Part shown: in pieces, positions 1-11,446 of the stretch
How positions within the stretch are numbered: position 1 is the first letter of the stretch
Layout of the letters: each line of letters opens with the position of its first letter
NCBI GenBank assembly: GCA_030248215.1
Contig: JASANG010003248.1
Location: forward strand, 124,001 to 188,000
Length of the DNA stretch: 64,000 nucleotides
From: Enoplolaimus lenunculus
Lineage: Eukaryota > Nematoda > Enoplea > Enoplida > Thoracostomopsidae
Direction of reading: 5' to 3'
Notes under the pieces: generated by a model
Told to the model about the DNA's origin: nothing
The model's database searches: none
What the model saw: the letters and a program-made list of their open reading frames with translations, nothing else
Translations under genes and position numbers: made by a program

Positions 1-13
1 TGGATTTGCAATG
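1..13 (+). CDS. PMCA exon fragment (3' end of exon, cut by window edge)
   Basis: The first 13 bases read as the last base of a codon followed by G-F-A-M, and then a GTCAGT splice donor at 14. In plasma-membrane Ca2+-ATPases the P-domain hinge continues ...[17 protein letters not shown], and the next exon here starts exactly with [12 protein letters not shown]. The join is therefore in frame (phase 0) and supported by family conservation. The pump's N-terminal and catalytic exons lie left of the window. Confidence 0.85.
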
Positions 14-911
14 GTCAGTGTCATGGGCAGTGTACAACGGCTATTGGGATAATGAGGATATGTTTCCATGAAATTTTTACAAAGGCTTTGAAAAACACAC
101 TTTTAAAGACTGTGGAATAACTTGCCGAAGTTAAACAAATTTCATCGTTGGCTACGCTTGCTCGCAAAGCTAATTTTTAGACGTGGTTATTTCCTGTCGA
201 AATGAAATTGTGGTTAAGCCCATGGTAAATGCTAGCAATGTTTCCAAAAGGTTTCAATGCCTTTTTGGCTCTTTAGTAGCAGTCTGTTTTCTGTAAGCGA
301 ATACGATTTGGTCCCGTGCTTATGATAAGGATGTTGTCTTCCTTTGTGTTAATGACTCATGTTACTTTAACGGGCTTTCAGGTTGCTGGTGGGTCCATAA
401 AAGAGTAGGTTGAGATTCTAGATTACACGTTTTTTGCTTATGCTTAGGCTTAGAAACACATTTTTGGAACGCTTAGGCTTAGAAATAAATACCTACGTTA
501 ATCTACTGTTACGCCCCTGAAAGTAACATTGGGCCGTGTTAATTATCAACGATGTCATAAAAATAACACATTACAGAAGTTTCTATTTGGGCTTAGAAAC
601 AATGTTTATGAGACATAATATAATTTTTTGACAAAACTGCGCAAATATTTTTTAAAATTAGCAATTTTAACGTATTTTTGGTTGCATCAACATGAATTTT
701 GCGTCATTTTTGGCTCCGATTTCAGTTCCTACTCAAGCTAAATTAAGTTTCAACTTGAATGGTTTTTCAGCTCTGGTTTCACGTTGATTATCACAAATGG
801 TTTAAATATGTCGATTAAAATTTAAATATTAAAATTATTGTGTAATTAAAAATTATTGTGAAATTATTTCAAATTTTTCTAATTACTTAAAATCAACCAG
901 TTTGTTTTCAG
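14..911 (+). other. PMCA intron (898 bp)
   Basis: It runs from donor GTCAGT to acceptor TTTTCAG. It holds one TTAGGC-bearing inverted-repeat element at 361-527. The rest is AT-rich with no coding signal. Confidence 0.8.
361..527 (+). mobile_element. Inverted-repeat element carrying TTAGGC repeats (family 'TT'), copy 1
   Basis: It begins GTTACTTTAACGGGC and ends with the inverted GCCCCTGAAAGTAAC. The family consensus terminal repeat is GTTACTTTAAGGGGCGT. Inside, after a conserved stretch (GGTGGGTCCATAAAAGAGTA), come scattered TTAGGCTTAG units. Homologous copies lie at 15216-15389 and 44361-44559, with a solo end at 13145-13180. No clear target-site duplication is visible. Confidence 0.75.
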
Positions 912-1317
912 GGCATCGCCGGAACAGACGTCGCCAAGGAAGCATCCGACATCATTCTGACGGACGACAATTTTACGTCAATCGTAAAAGCTGTGATGTG
1001 GGGTCGAAACGTTTACGATTCAATTGCGAAATTCCTTCAATTTCAACTCACTGTCAACATTGTCGCCGTTGTTGTTGCGTTCGTTGGTGCGTGTTCAATC
1101 GAAGATTCACCGTTGAAAGCAGTTCAAATGTTATGGGTCAACTTAATTATGGACACTTTGGCGTCGCTTGCTCTCGCAACTGAAATGCCCACTGAAGAAT
1201 TGTTGCTAAGAAAACCGTACGGACGAACGAAACCTTTGATATCGCGAACGATGTGGAAAAATATACTGGGACACGCTTGTTATCAATTGATTGTTGTATT
1301 TTTATTACTGTTTGTTG
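912..1317 (+). CDS. Plasma-membrane Ca2+-ATPase (PMCA) exon: end of P domain, TM5 to TM7
   Basis: PMCA is a P2B-type ATPase that exports Ca2+ across the plasma membrane using ATP and is activated by calmodulin. This exon follows a TTTTCAG acceptor and reads [20 protein letters not shown], the conserved end of the phosphorylation domain. It continues through FLQFQLTVN (TM5), the TM6 motif [19 protein letters not shown], whose N and D are the family's Ca2+-site residues, the RKPYGR loop, and TM7 ([19 protein letters not shown]). It ends in phase 1 at a GTTAGT donor. The split Gly codon is completed by the exon at 1689. It is close to animal PMCAs over its full length and shows no damage. The gene symbol is left blank because the organism, and so its nomenclature, is unknown. 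This is a PMCA/ATP2B orthologue. Confidence 0.97.
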
Positions 1318-1688
1318 GTTAGTTTGGTTGTTTTGATTGGGAATGGATATGGACGTCGCTCAAGCCGGATGGATACGGGGATATCGCACATCCTGTAAAT
1401 TCTAAAGATACAAAGCAGTTTTTGCGTTATTAGTTTTTCTGTGGCGGTTCGGAACAATAATTTGTGTTTGAGGTTGTCCAGGTGTCGATTTGATTCAAAT
1501 GCGTGTTTAGGGCACGACATATATATGTATTTGTTAACATATTGCATACTTGTTCATATTTAAAGATAAGACGTCGTAATTTTAGGCAAACGCGTATGTA
1601 TAGAATCCTAATTTTAAAACAAATAATAAAATATTGGTTAAAATGTTTCGAAATCAAAGCGAAATATTTGTTTTTATCTGTTTTGCAG

Positions 1689-1900
1689 GCGAACGGTTTT
1701 TTGACATTGATTCCGGCCGTTATGCAAAATTGCACTCACCGCCTTCGCAACATTTCACTATCGTATTTAATGCGTTTGTTCTAATGACACTTTTTAACGA
1801 ATTGAACGCACGAAAAATACACGGACAACGAAATGTTCTCGAAGGCGTCTTTGCGAATAATATTTTTGTTGTTATTTGGGCAACAACGTTTATTTCACAG
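1689..1900 (+). CDS. PMCA exon: TM8 and start of TM9
   Basis: It starts after TTTTGCAG in phase 1 and reads [20 protein letters not shown], matching the PMCA extracellular loop between TM7 and TM8. TM8 ([20 protein letters not shown]) and the KIHGQRNV loop follow. The exon stops within TM9 at ISQ, phase 0, with donor CAG|GTAAGTTTG. A hAT-type element sits from intron base +10, and its target duplication copies this donor. Confidence 0.96.
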
Positions 1901-1909
1901 GTAAGTTTG

Positions 1910-2076
1910 CAGTGGCGGATCCAGGATCTCAAAATGGGGGCCAAAATTTCACAGGTAGTAAACTTACTTTTGACCCACACAAACCGCGAACTATTGTCAC
2001 AAAATTTCTATATAATTTTTGTCGAGATGCTGTTGGGGGGCCCACGGCCGGGGTGCCCCCCATGGATCCGCCATTG
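1910..2076. mobile_element. hAT-type MITE (167 bp) with perfect 8-bp target duplication
   Basis: Termini are CAGTGGCGGATCCA and TGGATCCGCCATTG, an imperfect inverted pair typical of hAT elements. Both sides are flanked by TAAGTTTG (1902-1909 and 2077-2084). A second copy at 59023-59194 has its own 8-bp duplication. The intact duplication suggests a young insertion. It lies immediately inside the PMCA intron, and the duplicated bases are +2 to +9 of the splice donor. Confidence 0.92.
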
Positions 2077-2390
2077 TAAGTTTGTGTCGCTTTTTGAAAT
2101 ATTTTAAATGTTTAAATTTTAATTCTGGATTAACTTTTGTTGGATCGAGTTAAAATTGAACGGAATGTGTGTGGGGTTTCTGTTTTGAGTCTGAATCAAT
2201 TGAAGTCTATTTATTTTGTATTTGAAGTTATAATTAGAGATAAATGTCGATCTCATTTTGATACACAGTAAAAACACTTTATTAAATGCATGAAAAGATT
2301 AAAGGACATGAAGCAATCACAACAGAAATGCTTTCTAAACAGGAGTTTTGTTCAAAACAAAGAATAACGTAAATACATAAATGCAGTTAT

Positions 2391-2670
2391 AAAGCCCTAT
2401 TCGCACGTGCAAGTTTTTTATGCCAGAACTTACAGCTGCAAATTGCACGCAGAACTTGCATTTTTTATCAGCCAATGAGAAAGCGGCTGCAATAAATATT
2501 CAGTGAACTGGCATGGTTATTCGCATACGTGAACTAAATTCATAGCTTTGATTTTTAATGAATTATTTACAGCTGCAAGTTTTTCGAACGGGATTTTGGA
2601 CAAAACTTGCAAGTGCAATTTGCAGCTGCAAGTATTCACAGTAAAAGTTTGCAAGTGTGAATATGTTTTA
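2391..2670. mobile_element. Palindromic ~280-bp MITE (family 'P'), copy 1
   Basis: Starts AAAGCCCTATTCGCACGTGC and ends with the diverged inverse. The whole element is a long imperfect palindrome of GCAAGTTTT and CAGCTGCAA words. Other copies are 19642-19919 and 42106-42384. This copy's right end is the most decayed. Confidence 0.75.
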
Positions 2671-2717
2671 AATTATTCTCAATTAAGTTTAATTTAAATT
2701 AATATATTTATTTACAG

Positions 2718-2825
2718 ATTTTTATTGTTGAATTCGGCGGTTATGCATTTTCGACGGCTGGTCTCAGCGTTGAACAATGGCTTTGGTGCATATTTCTTGG
2801 ATTCGGTGTACTACTGTGGGGACAA
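2718..2825 (+). CDS. PMCA exon: TM9 end and TM10
   Basis: This 36-codon exon lies between TTTACAG and GTATGTG and is phase 0 on both sides. It reads [20 protein letters not shown] and then [16 protein letters not shown]. These match the PMCA segment around the last extracellular loop and the final transmembrane helix. Confidence 0.93.
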
Positions 2826-3000
2826 GTATGTGATCTTAAATTGTTTTGAATAAGCAATCTTTATACTTGAATTAAACCATTGTCGCATTGGTCAAGTGGC
2901 AGCGATTTATTACAGGAAAGTGCACAAAAGTCAGACGTTCTCTTTTGTTTGATTCTAAATTTATAAATAGTGTGTGTATTTATTGAGTATTTCATTTCAG

Positions 3001-3165
3001 GTAGTAACTTGTATTCCGTCAAAACGACTGCCATGCTTTCCTAAAGGACGACGCGAAGAGCCGCCACCTGAAGAATTTATGGAAGAAAACATATTCGAAG
3101 CTGAGACTGAGCGGCGACCTGCGTCGATTTTGTGGTGTCGCGGCTTGACTCGGCTACAGACACAG
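3001..3165 (+). CDS. PMCA exon: cytosolic juxtamembrane tail ending GLTRLQTQ
   Basis: This 55-codon exon lies between TTTCATTTCAG and GTTAGT, phase 0 on both sides. It starts VVTCIPSKRLPCFPKG and ends ILWCRGLTRLQTQ. The latter corresponds to the vertebrate ILWFRGLNRIQTQ, which immediately precedes the calmodulin-binding domain. In vertebrate PMCAs the exon choice just after this point (splice site C) sets the C-terminus. The same seems true here, because two phase-compatible continuations exist, at 10841 and 16542. Confidence 0.93.
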
Positions 3166-3203
3166 GTTAGTGATAGGTTTCTTATCAAATCTTTGCCCAA
3201 TGT

Positions 3204-3413
3204 TCTCAAATGTGTGTGTTGCACCTATCACCAGTTGACGAAAGATGTTGTCGTTTTCCAACCAATGAATGGTGGCGTTAGAAACTGAACGCATTTTTTG
3301 GATTTCGCTTGACATACTTTTACGCCAAATTGAGTTGTGCAATTGAATCAGTTTGTTTAGTTTGAAAATCTATCGCTGACTGATGATAGACGCTCTATGT
3401 ATTTGAGAATATC
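3204..3413. mobile_element. MITE family 'Q' (TTCTCAAATGTGTA ends), copy 1
   Basis: The left end, GTTCTCAAATGTGTGTG then CACCTATCACCAGTTGACG, is inverted at the right as CTGACTGATGATAGACGC then TATTTGAGAATAT. A partial relative follows at about 3590-3745. The same ends recur at 9052-9270, 26897-27081 and 56479-56690. Confidence 0.7.
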
Positions 3414-3589
3414 GGATCTTTTATTCGAAAAGATATACATATATTTGAATGTATACAGTGCGTACTTTGTTAGCCTGAATATTGGTTATTCAGATTGTAT
3501 CTGGTTCGGTGTTGATTTTAATAACATATACTCAAATGTGTAAATTATCTATTATCATTGAACGAAAGGCATTCAAAGTGATTGAAGTA

Positions 3590-3745
3590 TACTGCAGTTG
3601 CACAACTTACTTGCGGTAGTATCAAGTCAAGTTAAGCTTAAAAACTGTGCTGCCAAATCGCAAAGCTCAGCATTTACTGATTCGAAAGATACAAATATAT
3701 CAATAACTGGTAATAGATGCTACACACATTTAAGAATATGTATTC
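3590..3745. mobile_element. MITE family 'Q', partial copy
   Basis: Contains the internal family words CAGCATTTACTGATTCGAAA and the right end GATGCTACACACATTTAAGA. The left terminus is not clear. Confidence 0.5.
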
Positions 3746-6660
3746 CTCTGTCAAGGAAGCCTACAGCTTCGCGTGGTCTTTAGACATCGAAGCTGCGGCA
3801 TTTGCAGTTATAATTTGTTTTCGCCAAAACAAATGTGTACATTTACATATTTACAGTTAAATTTTACAAAATAGATTTTGTTGAATGATATTTATCTGAA
3901 AAGTTTAACGTTAGTTGATTTTTAAGAATTTTAAATATTATTTTAAATTAATGTATTTTTTGAATTTAAATGATAAAAAATTTTCTCAAATATTTATTTA
4001 TTACTGTTTTGCATTGAGTGATTATAGTTTCGGTTGTATAAAGTTGAATTTTTCCAATTTATCTGTATGCAAATGACACTTATGTATTCAGTATAATCAA
4101 CCATAGACAAAACGAGATTTTGCTTAGAACCATAATCTGTAATTACAGCTGTAATTAAAAATCAAAATCATTCGATCAAGTCATGTAAATTATAAACGGA
4201 AAAAAGGCTTGGTTTAGGCAAAGATCTTAGGCAAACACCTAAACAATACCCATACTGAAAAGTATTTGTTCTACAACATCCATTGTAAAAATTGGCAGTT
4301 TTTATACGCTTTCCTTACGTTTATTAAAGTTAAGGCTTAGGTTTAGGCTAAAGTCTTAGGCAAAGGTGTAAGCGAATACTTAGGCATACTATGCAACACG
4401 TAAACAGGTTTTTTATTATGAAATAATTAACCGATTCGATCAAACTGTTTGTATGTTTCAATTTAGGCGAAAATTACTTGTAATTTGATAAAAAATTTAT
4501 TAAAGCAGTGAAGGTTATTTATCCACATATTTTGTGACTCAAATTGCAGAGTAACAGTTAACAGTAAATGGGTTCTGAAACAAGCATACGTCGAAAGCAA
4601 CTGATTCAAAATGTCATACAAGAAAATTGTGTACAATAACGGTGTGAAATCTTAAAATTCATAACTGAATGGGTTCGTTACGTCACCTACGATCGGTGCT
4701 GGACATTTTTGAGAATATGGGCCCACATATTAGTAGTCGTAATATATGGATAGTAAAAGTTTTGGGTTTTTTCTTATTTTCTAAAATTGCAGCAGTAATT
4801 TTGTAAATTTCACAGAATATTAAAAAAATTTTTTTTGAGAATTTAACATCAAATTTAATAAAAGATAGCATTTATTGCTAAAATAGAGTTGAAAACATAA
4901 CAATACAAAAATTTTAGTTAAAGTACTAATTTTTATTTTTCTTATATTTTTAGAAAATATTTAACGCGAAAACCATTATGAATATTTTAGCGTTGCACTT
5001 CGATTGAATTTTAATTACAAAAAATGGTCAAAAAATAAAGTTTTATATTTGAAACAAAATTTTTTAAAATACCTGCGAAGGAATTGGAAAGTTAAGAATA
5101 TTGGATTTTAAATCACGAATCGAAATTCATCAATTTTCATTTGATTGACAGGTTTCTGTGGTATTACTCAAAAATCTCAGCTAACGACACCTGTTTGAAA
5201 CCAGGATGCATATTCTCAAATTCGCATTGCGCCCATCCCAAGTTAACTATAGCTTATGAACAGACAAACTCGTGCAATTGCATCTTCAAAATTTGCATTG
5301 ATGTATAACAAATCAAATGCGAAAAATGTGCTAAATTTTGAGTCTCGCAATTTACTGGTTTGAAAGCCACCAAAACCTATTAATACAAACACTGGCGGAT
5401 TGAATAATCCGGAATGGCTGGGGCCGGCATCGTTTGAATAAGATAAAACCGGCAACCAATAGCGGTAGCGACAGTTCAATAAGGAAGTGTTTCTACCAAA
5501 TTTCGATCCGGGCGAAAGAGGGGGCTTGCGGTGTCCATGCTCCCCCCTTTTGGCCAATATCTGATAATATCACGGATTATTTGTTTATGTTGCGTTGTAC
5601 GGTGAATTGAGCGGATAGCCAGCTGCTTCATTTATCGTTGGGAATGGTATGGCACAAAGTGGAGTGTCATGCAGCCATTGGGACATCGTTGAAAATATTG
5701 GTATTTCAAATCGTACGCGATGATTCAATAAGATGGCGTTTGCAGCTAACAAATATACATCCATTTTGAGCCGAAACTGTGTAAAACCTCCCGTCATACC
5801 AACTACAACATCTATGGATTGATTGAGAAACGCCATCGGAATGTTTACATTTCCTTATCCAGCCGGCGTTTGCCAAACAATGATTGAAATTTGAAAGAGG
5901 TTTTTTTGCATATTTGAGCTTCTGTTAACCTTTAGTGGTCAAGGTAAATTGTATAAAATTTTGTAAATTTATTAAAAACACAGATTATATTCTTGTGTGT
6001 GTGTGATTTGCTCGCTGTTTTGCTCGAATTGTGTTTTTTGGGCAAATATTTATTCTTGTCTGACTTGGCCGTCCCGTTCACTGTTGTGCCTATGTGTTTC
6101 GGCTTGTTTGTTCTTCGTTTCATTGTTTGTTGTTGTTTGTTGTTTGTGTGTTCGTTTTTCGTTGTTTTACTGACTGTTTTTTTATTGTTGGTAATATGTG
6201 TACTTCTGTATTTTCATTCTCATTCTTACTTTCTCTCTCTCACACACACAGTCTTCTTCGATGTTGCTATGTTTTTAAATGCATTTACTCAATTTTTTTC
6301 ACTAAAATTGTATCGTTGAATTTTTAACTTTAAATTTTCGTTAAATAATTTGCTCAAAAATTTCTTATTTTTTACAATGGAATGAGTGTTACTTTTCAAT
6401 GAAAACTTCAAACAAAACTATGTTGTAAATTGAAATATTTGAATTATTTCTTGAATTAAAATTTGGGATTAATACTGAATGAAATATTTTAATTTAAAAC
6501 TTTCAATGAAAATTTTTGAGTTTAGAACTTTGAATGAAATGTTTGAATTGAAGATTTTGAATAAAACTTTTACATTTCAAACTTTGAATGAAATTTTTTA
6601 ACTTAAAACTGAACGAACCTTTGAATTTAACGTTACGTATGCTTGGAATTTTTAAACTTA

Positions 6661-7060
6661 CTGTAGTGACCCGAATAAGTGGGGACTGATATTTGTTTTG
6701 CCACTCCATAGGATACCCCATGTTATTCAGTTACGAACTGTTATTTATTTTTAATCCGCCCTCCGCCGCCCTTCGTTACTGGTATATATCCGGTATTGCA
6801 ATTATCCGTTGAATTAGACGTTTTTGTGTTGTATCAAAAATTTGAGTGATAACGCAAGGTTATACTTAGGATTGTACTTTCAAAACTTAAGTACGCTTTA
6901 AAGTTCCGTACAATTAGGGATAATTGACATTAATGGACTCTAATTAGGGTTTAGGGACTCTATCCGCTTACGGACTCTTGTTACGGATACGGACTCCTAT
7001 TGATTGGGACTCAAAATGGGGACCCCCTCTTATTATCCCCTCTTATTCGGTTCACTACAG
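6661..7060. mobile_element. Mariner-like MITE (family 'M'), copy 1, apparently full length
   Basis: Starts CTGTAGTGACCCGAATAAG and ends CTTATTCGGTTCACTACAG. It is flanked by TA on both sides (6659-6660, 7061-7062), as expected for Tc1/mariner insertion. The 400-bp body has no open frame. Related copies are at 14610-15041, 20457-21834 (interrupted), 22186-22636, 24691-25086, 26277-26375 and 60786-60830. Confidence 0.88.
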
Positions 7061-7574
7061 TAAATTGAATGAAATGCTTAAATTTAAAACATTGAAATGA
7101 AAATATTTCAATGAAATTTTAGGACCATAATTCGTTTTCAAGTCGTCGTTTGTCGGCTTATCTCGTTTACACCTTTGAGTCACCAGTCATTTACATTTTT
7201 ATATATGTGGTACATTCGTTGCATGAGCATCATATATTACTACATGTACGAGAATGAGCTTAACTTATAAATTGTAATATATAAGCATGTGAGACATGTT
7301 TGTCTTGCTATTGCTCCTGGTTCCTACCTAGCTAGCCTGACATGGGGGCTACGCCGTGAGTGCAATAATAAATTGCCGCGGTATGAACACGGTATCCAGT
7401 CGAAAATAAGGGGAACGGTCATGGGGATGACGACCTTGAGGAAAATTGGGGCATATTAGCATGTGAGGCATGCTTGTACTATTGCATATGTAATATGCAG
7501 TGCACATTACATAGTATGCTTGCTGGCACCTACTGTTGACATATAGTCAACGATAGAAGCAGTTGGAGAGGTGG

Positions 7575-7720
7575 GCTGACGCAGTGGTACGCCGTCTGCA
7601 GGACACGCAGGAGGTTGCTAGTTCGAAGCCCTCCGTTACCCGATTTTCAAGCTGCTTAGTAAAAAGGTCTGAAGTCCCGGTTCCCACACCAACGTTGACT
7701 GACATAATATTTAGATTAAA
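7575..7720 (+). repeat. tRNA-derived SINE-like segment
   Basis: An A-box-like TGACGCAGTGG starts at 7577 and a B-box-like GTTCGAAGCCC starts at 7621. The 44-bp spacing is that of a tRNA internal promoter. The acceptor and T stems do not pair well, so it is a tRNA-derived repeat head rather than a tRNA. The upstream sequence (7283-7560) has two diverged copies of an AGCATGTGAGRCATG motif and may be part of the same repeat. Confidence 0.6.
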
Positions 7721-7763
7721 TTTCTGTTGGTCATTTTTGAAATTTAGGTACCATGAGTGTATT

Positions 7764-7875
7764 GAATAGGTTTTGGGAAGATAATACAGCCACTTTTAAG
7801 GGGTGTGGGGTTGAGGTGTGAATAGGTTTTGGGAAGATAATACAGCCACTTTTAAGTGGTGTGGGGTTGAGATGA
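7764..7875 (+). repeat. Two-copy 56-bp tandem duplication
   Basis: The segment beginning GAATAGGTTTTGGGAAGATA occurs at 7764 and again at 7820 with very few differences, so the duplication is recent. Confidence 0.85.
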
Positions 7876-9051
7876 TATGTCTATCTCTGACATTTCCAGA
7901 GAGGGACGATACAGCTACTGGTACAAGCTCAGGGCGGTCAAATTGAAGCTGAGCGTTGTCGGCTCCACATCCTTGAAATGTTTGGAAAGACCAAACGCAA
8001 GCGTTTGTTCTGATATTAAAGCCTATCGCTCCAAATCTTTGTTTCGTTCTCATTATCAGTCAAATACATCCCCGTGTCGCTAACATTTTACACACGTTTC
8101 TGGTGCTTTCTTCACTTCGATCATAAGCTTAAGCCGCCTTTAAGCCTGAGCCAAAGTTATAACAAAACTTGAAAAATGCAATGTTGAACGAAACTGAGTA
8201 CACAATAACGCCCGTCAACTCTGCATAAAATACCGTAAAATGTTTTTTCGTTCCGCGTGGTTATTTTTTAATCTGAAGAAGCTGTTTGAATAAAGTCGTC
8301 AACTTTGAATTCAAAAAACCTGTCAATATTTTTTAAAAAATTTAAATTTGTTAAGTAACAGTCATTATTACAAAATATAAAAACAAAATTTACTAAAATG
8401 AAACAGTACAAAAAATTGCAACTGAAACGCAGAACAGAGCTGAAGCCGGCATTGAAAAATGTGGCCGGACCTGGCCGGGTTCGCCGACATTTTTCCGCTA
8501 CTTCCGGTCCCACTATTATTTAGACCGTTGTAGCCATTGTGATCGAAGCGAAATGTTATCAAAATCGTATATGAGTTGTAAACTGACTGTGATGTCCATA
8601 CCAAATCAATGTTCGTGCAAGAAATGCTATTGCGTAAACAAATTTAAATGAAAACACATTTCGACCTTTATTTTACTGCGAAACTTTTGGTATCAAGAAT
8701 ATGTTTTTGTCGGCTTTGCCGGCCTTAAAGGCCGTGTCGGCTGCTCACTACGGCCTCGGACCGGTTGCCAGCTCCACGTCTGATGCCGAAATAGTAATAC
8801 TGTATTGGTCATCCATCAACTCTATTGTATGAACTTCTTAAAGCGCATGCCGGCCGAGGGCTATTTTACATGCTTCGATATACGAATAAATGCCGCTGTT
8901 CTGCTGGGAAACCGTATTTTCGCCATTACGCAATGTAGTGTTCTATTATCGAGTGCCTTTAACCGAAAACAACGATTAGGCTTTTCTGTTAAAATTATAT
9001 TCTAAACCACTGAAAAATTATATTAATCAGCCAAAAAAGTATATTTAAGAG

Positions 9052-9270
9052 CCCGGATTCTTAAATGTGTACAGCATTTTTCACCAGTTGGCGATAGGTC
9101 TTGTAACTTTCCAATCAGTGAATACTGAGGCTCAAAATTTAGCATTATTTTTCGCGTATTATTGACAATACTCGTGTACCAATTTTGAGCTCAACAGCTG
9201 CAACAGGTAAGGAGATTGAAAACCTATTACTAACTGATGATAGTTGCTATACACGTTCGTCATCGTCCGT
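9052..9270. mobile_element. MITE family 'Q', copy
   Basis: Left end ATTCTTAAATGTGTACAGCA then CACCAGTTGGCGATAGG. Right end CTATTACTAACTGATGATAG then GCTATACAC. Internal words (CAGTGAATACTGAGGCTC) are shared with the copy at 56479-56690. Confidence 0.65.
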
Positions 9271-10840
9271 TACCTTGCAGTATGGTACGTGAATTACTCG
9301 TGTACAGGGCCAAAGTTAAAATAGTCTGCTCCCCCTCAAACAGATCCGAGAGGTCCGAAATACAATGTTTTACAACCCTATAACTTTGTGGTCACCGAAA
9401 CATTTTTTAGTTTGCCAAAATGCAGCCCCTCAAGGGTCAGTCATCCTATTAGGGGGTATAGGGAGCGCTTCCGCCGGCACTGGTCATCTATAATGCCGCA
9501 CGGTGACTGATGACAACATACGGCGACATCCGGCGGTGCTGGACAACTATAGTGTCACTCTTAGACTTACATTGTCAGCGGTAGTAACTTGATAACGGTT
9601 ATGTGGCTACAGTTGAATAATTCTACATTAAAAAGTAATATAATTTTATATTTAAATTTTTTAAGTACAAGCAATCCAAACGCATGTTTGGTTACAAGCA
9701 ACTGCTACGAAACCTTATTCTATTATACATTGGTGTCATTTGCATGCTGTCGTAATTATAACTCGAACGAATCCTAATGTAAAATGACTGTAATGTTTGG
9801 CTAAAAACATTATTTTTTTGTTTGAAAACTTCTTGGAAATTTTCCAATCTGTTATATTTGGCCAGATTTTCAAATGACAATAGTCAGCAGGGTAGGAGCA
9901 ACCGGGTTCCCACTGAATTTACAAACAAAAAACTTGTGTTAGCATTTAATATTGCAATTGCGTTTGGCATCTCGCTCGCTTCCTTCGGTTTTGGATTACG
10001 CTGTTGCGTTTACTGATAGGCCATATTTTCAATGAATTGAAATTGTTTTGTCATTTCTTGTACAGTTTCCCATACACATTTACGCTTAAACATAAGCTTA
10101 CGGTAACCCTCTAAGGCTTTGCAATCCTAAATTTTAACTTTAACTCTGAAGGAAAATGTACAGGCAGCCGTTTGGTCACTGAGCAACAGAAAGTGCCATA
10201 GAGGCTTTGGAGTTGAGTGGTCCAAAAAATACCCTGGTTGACTGAGTCCTCTGAGGGTTCAGAAGATTCGGTTTAAAATACAGTTTTGGGATTTTTACTT
10301 TTGAAATTATTGTAAAGCGGGTGATTTTAACGCCTTTACGAAATAAAATTAGTTTGATGTTCAGTTGTCGAACAGACATTTTTGACAGTGGTCATACGAT
10401 GACCAATAGTGAAGAAAAACTCGCGAGCGAAACAAGCCAGAAGCCAAACGCAATTTTAGTATTTAATCATTGAACTAATTTCTGGTTTCGATACCACTGT
10501 AGTGGAAAAGGCGTAGGTTGACCCACCCGTTGTATCGTCTAGTGGAGTATACATATATAGTTAGAAATCAGGCTATCGTCTTAGTGAGAATACGGAACTC
10601 AGTTCTGTCTATTATGTATGGTGATTTTACGCCTTTTATGCATTTATATTCGCAAAGCATCGCTCGTCAAGCAGTATTTTAAGCCACTTGTGTGTTTTAA
10701 ATGTTTTAAATGTTCTAAATAGTTGTTTAAAGAAAAAGATTTATATTTTTCACGAAAAACATTCTGATTTATTTCTTCTCTCAATTATTTTTTTGTTGTT
10801 TACTATTTTATTATGTTTTATTTGGTGTCAAATTTTCTAG

Positions 10841-11414
10841 CTTCGAGTTGTCAAAGCGTTTCGATCGGCGCTTGAAGATTTAGAAGATCGTCGATCGATT
10901 GCATCGATACAAAGTTATCATTCAATTCGGGGCTCGTGGTCGTTTTCAAGTCACCCACATCACTATTATCACCACCACCACCACGGTAGTATCGGAAGCT
11001 GCGGTGGGGGTCGCGGAATCGGAGCTGCCGCTCCGCCACCCACAGGTTACGGTCCATCAACCCTGCCAGATTATAACTATAATCATCATTCAGTTCCATC
11101 GTCGTATTTACAAAATTATTCGTTTTATTATCAACCGCAACCACAATATGTACCAGCCACCGGACCACAGGTTATTTATAACGCATCAGGTGCCGCCGGG
11201 GGCCCTTCATACCACGCTGACCCTCAACGATTAATGTATAATAGCAATCCGGCTTCACAATTACCTGGCACTGGATATTATGCTTCCTCGGCGCCAGTGG
11301 CGTCTGCGATTGCTGCGTACTCTCTGTCTCCAAACACGACATCGCCAAATTATTCAACAGCATCGCCACAACAAACACAACAACTACTGCTGCTACAACA
11401 GCAACAACAACAAG

Positions 11415-11446
<32 letters not shown>

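Larger units (their letters stand above)
3166..10840 (+). other. PMCA intron (7.7 kb) preceding the isoform A tail
   Basis: It holds MITEs at 3204-3413, 9052-9270 and 6661-7060, a tRNA-derived SINE-like segment at 7575-7720, and a short tandem duplication at 7764-7875. It also holds scattered TTAGGC-like words (for example 4320-4385) and a TC/CA-rich simple stretch near 6225-6252. I see no additional PMCA exon, but a short one could be missed. Confidence 0.7.

Noticed and set aside
1634-2107. PMCA exon continuing in frame past 1900 through the inserted element
   Set aside because: The conserved PMCA sequence ends at ISQ, with a strong GTAAGT donor at 1901 and the next conserved exon in phase at 2718. 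The open frame in the hAT element is incidental.
5993-6327. Hydrophobic 108-residue frame resembling a membrane protein
   Set aside because: It comes from T- and GT-rich simple sequence in a PMCA intron, with no conserved motif.
7575-7650. Functional tRNA gene
   Set aside because: A and B boxes are present at the right spacing, but the acceptor and T stems do not pair. It fits a tRNA-derived repeat.
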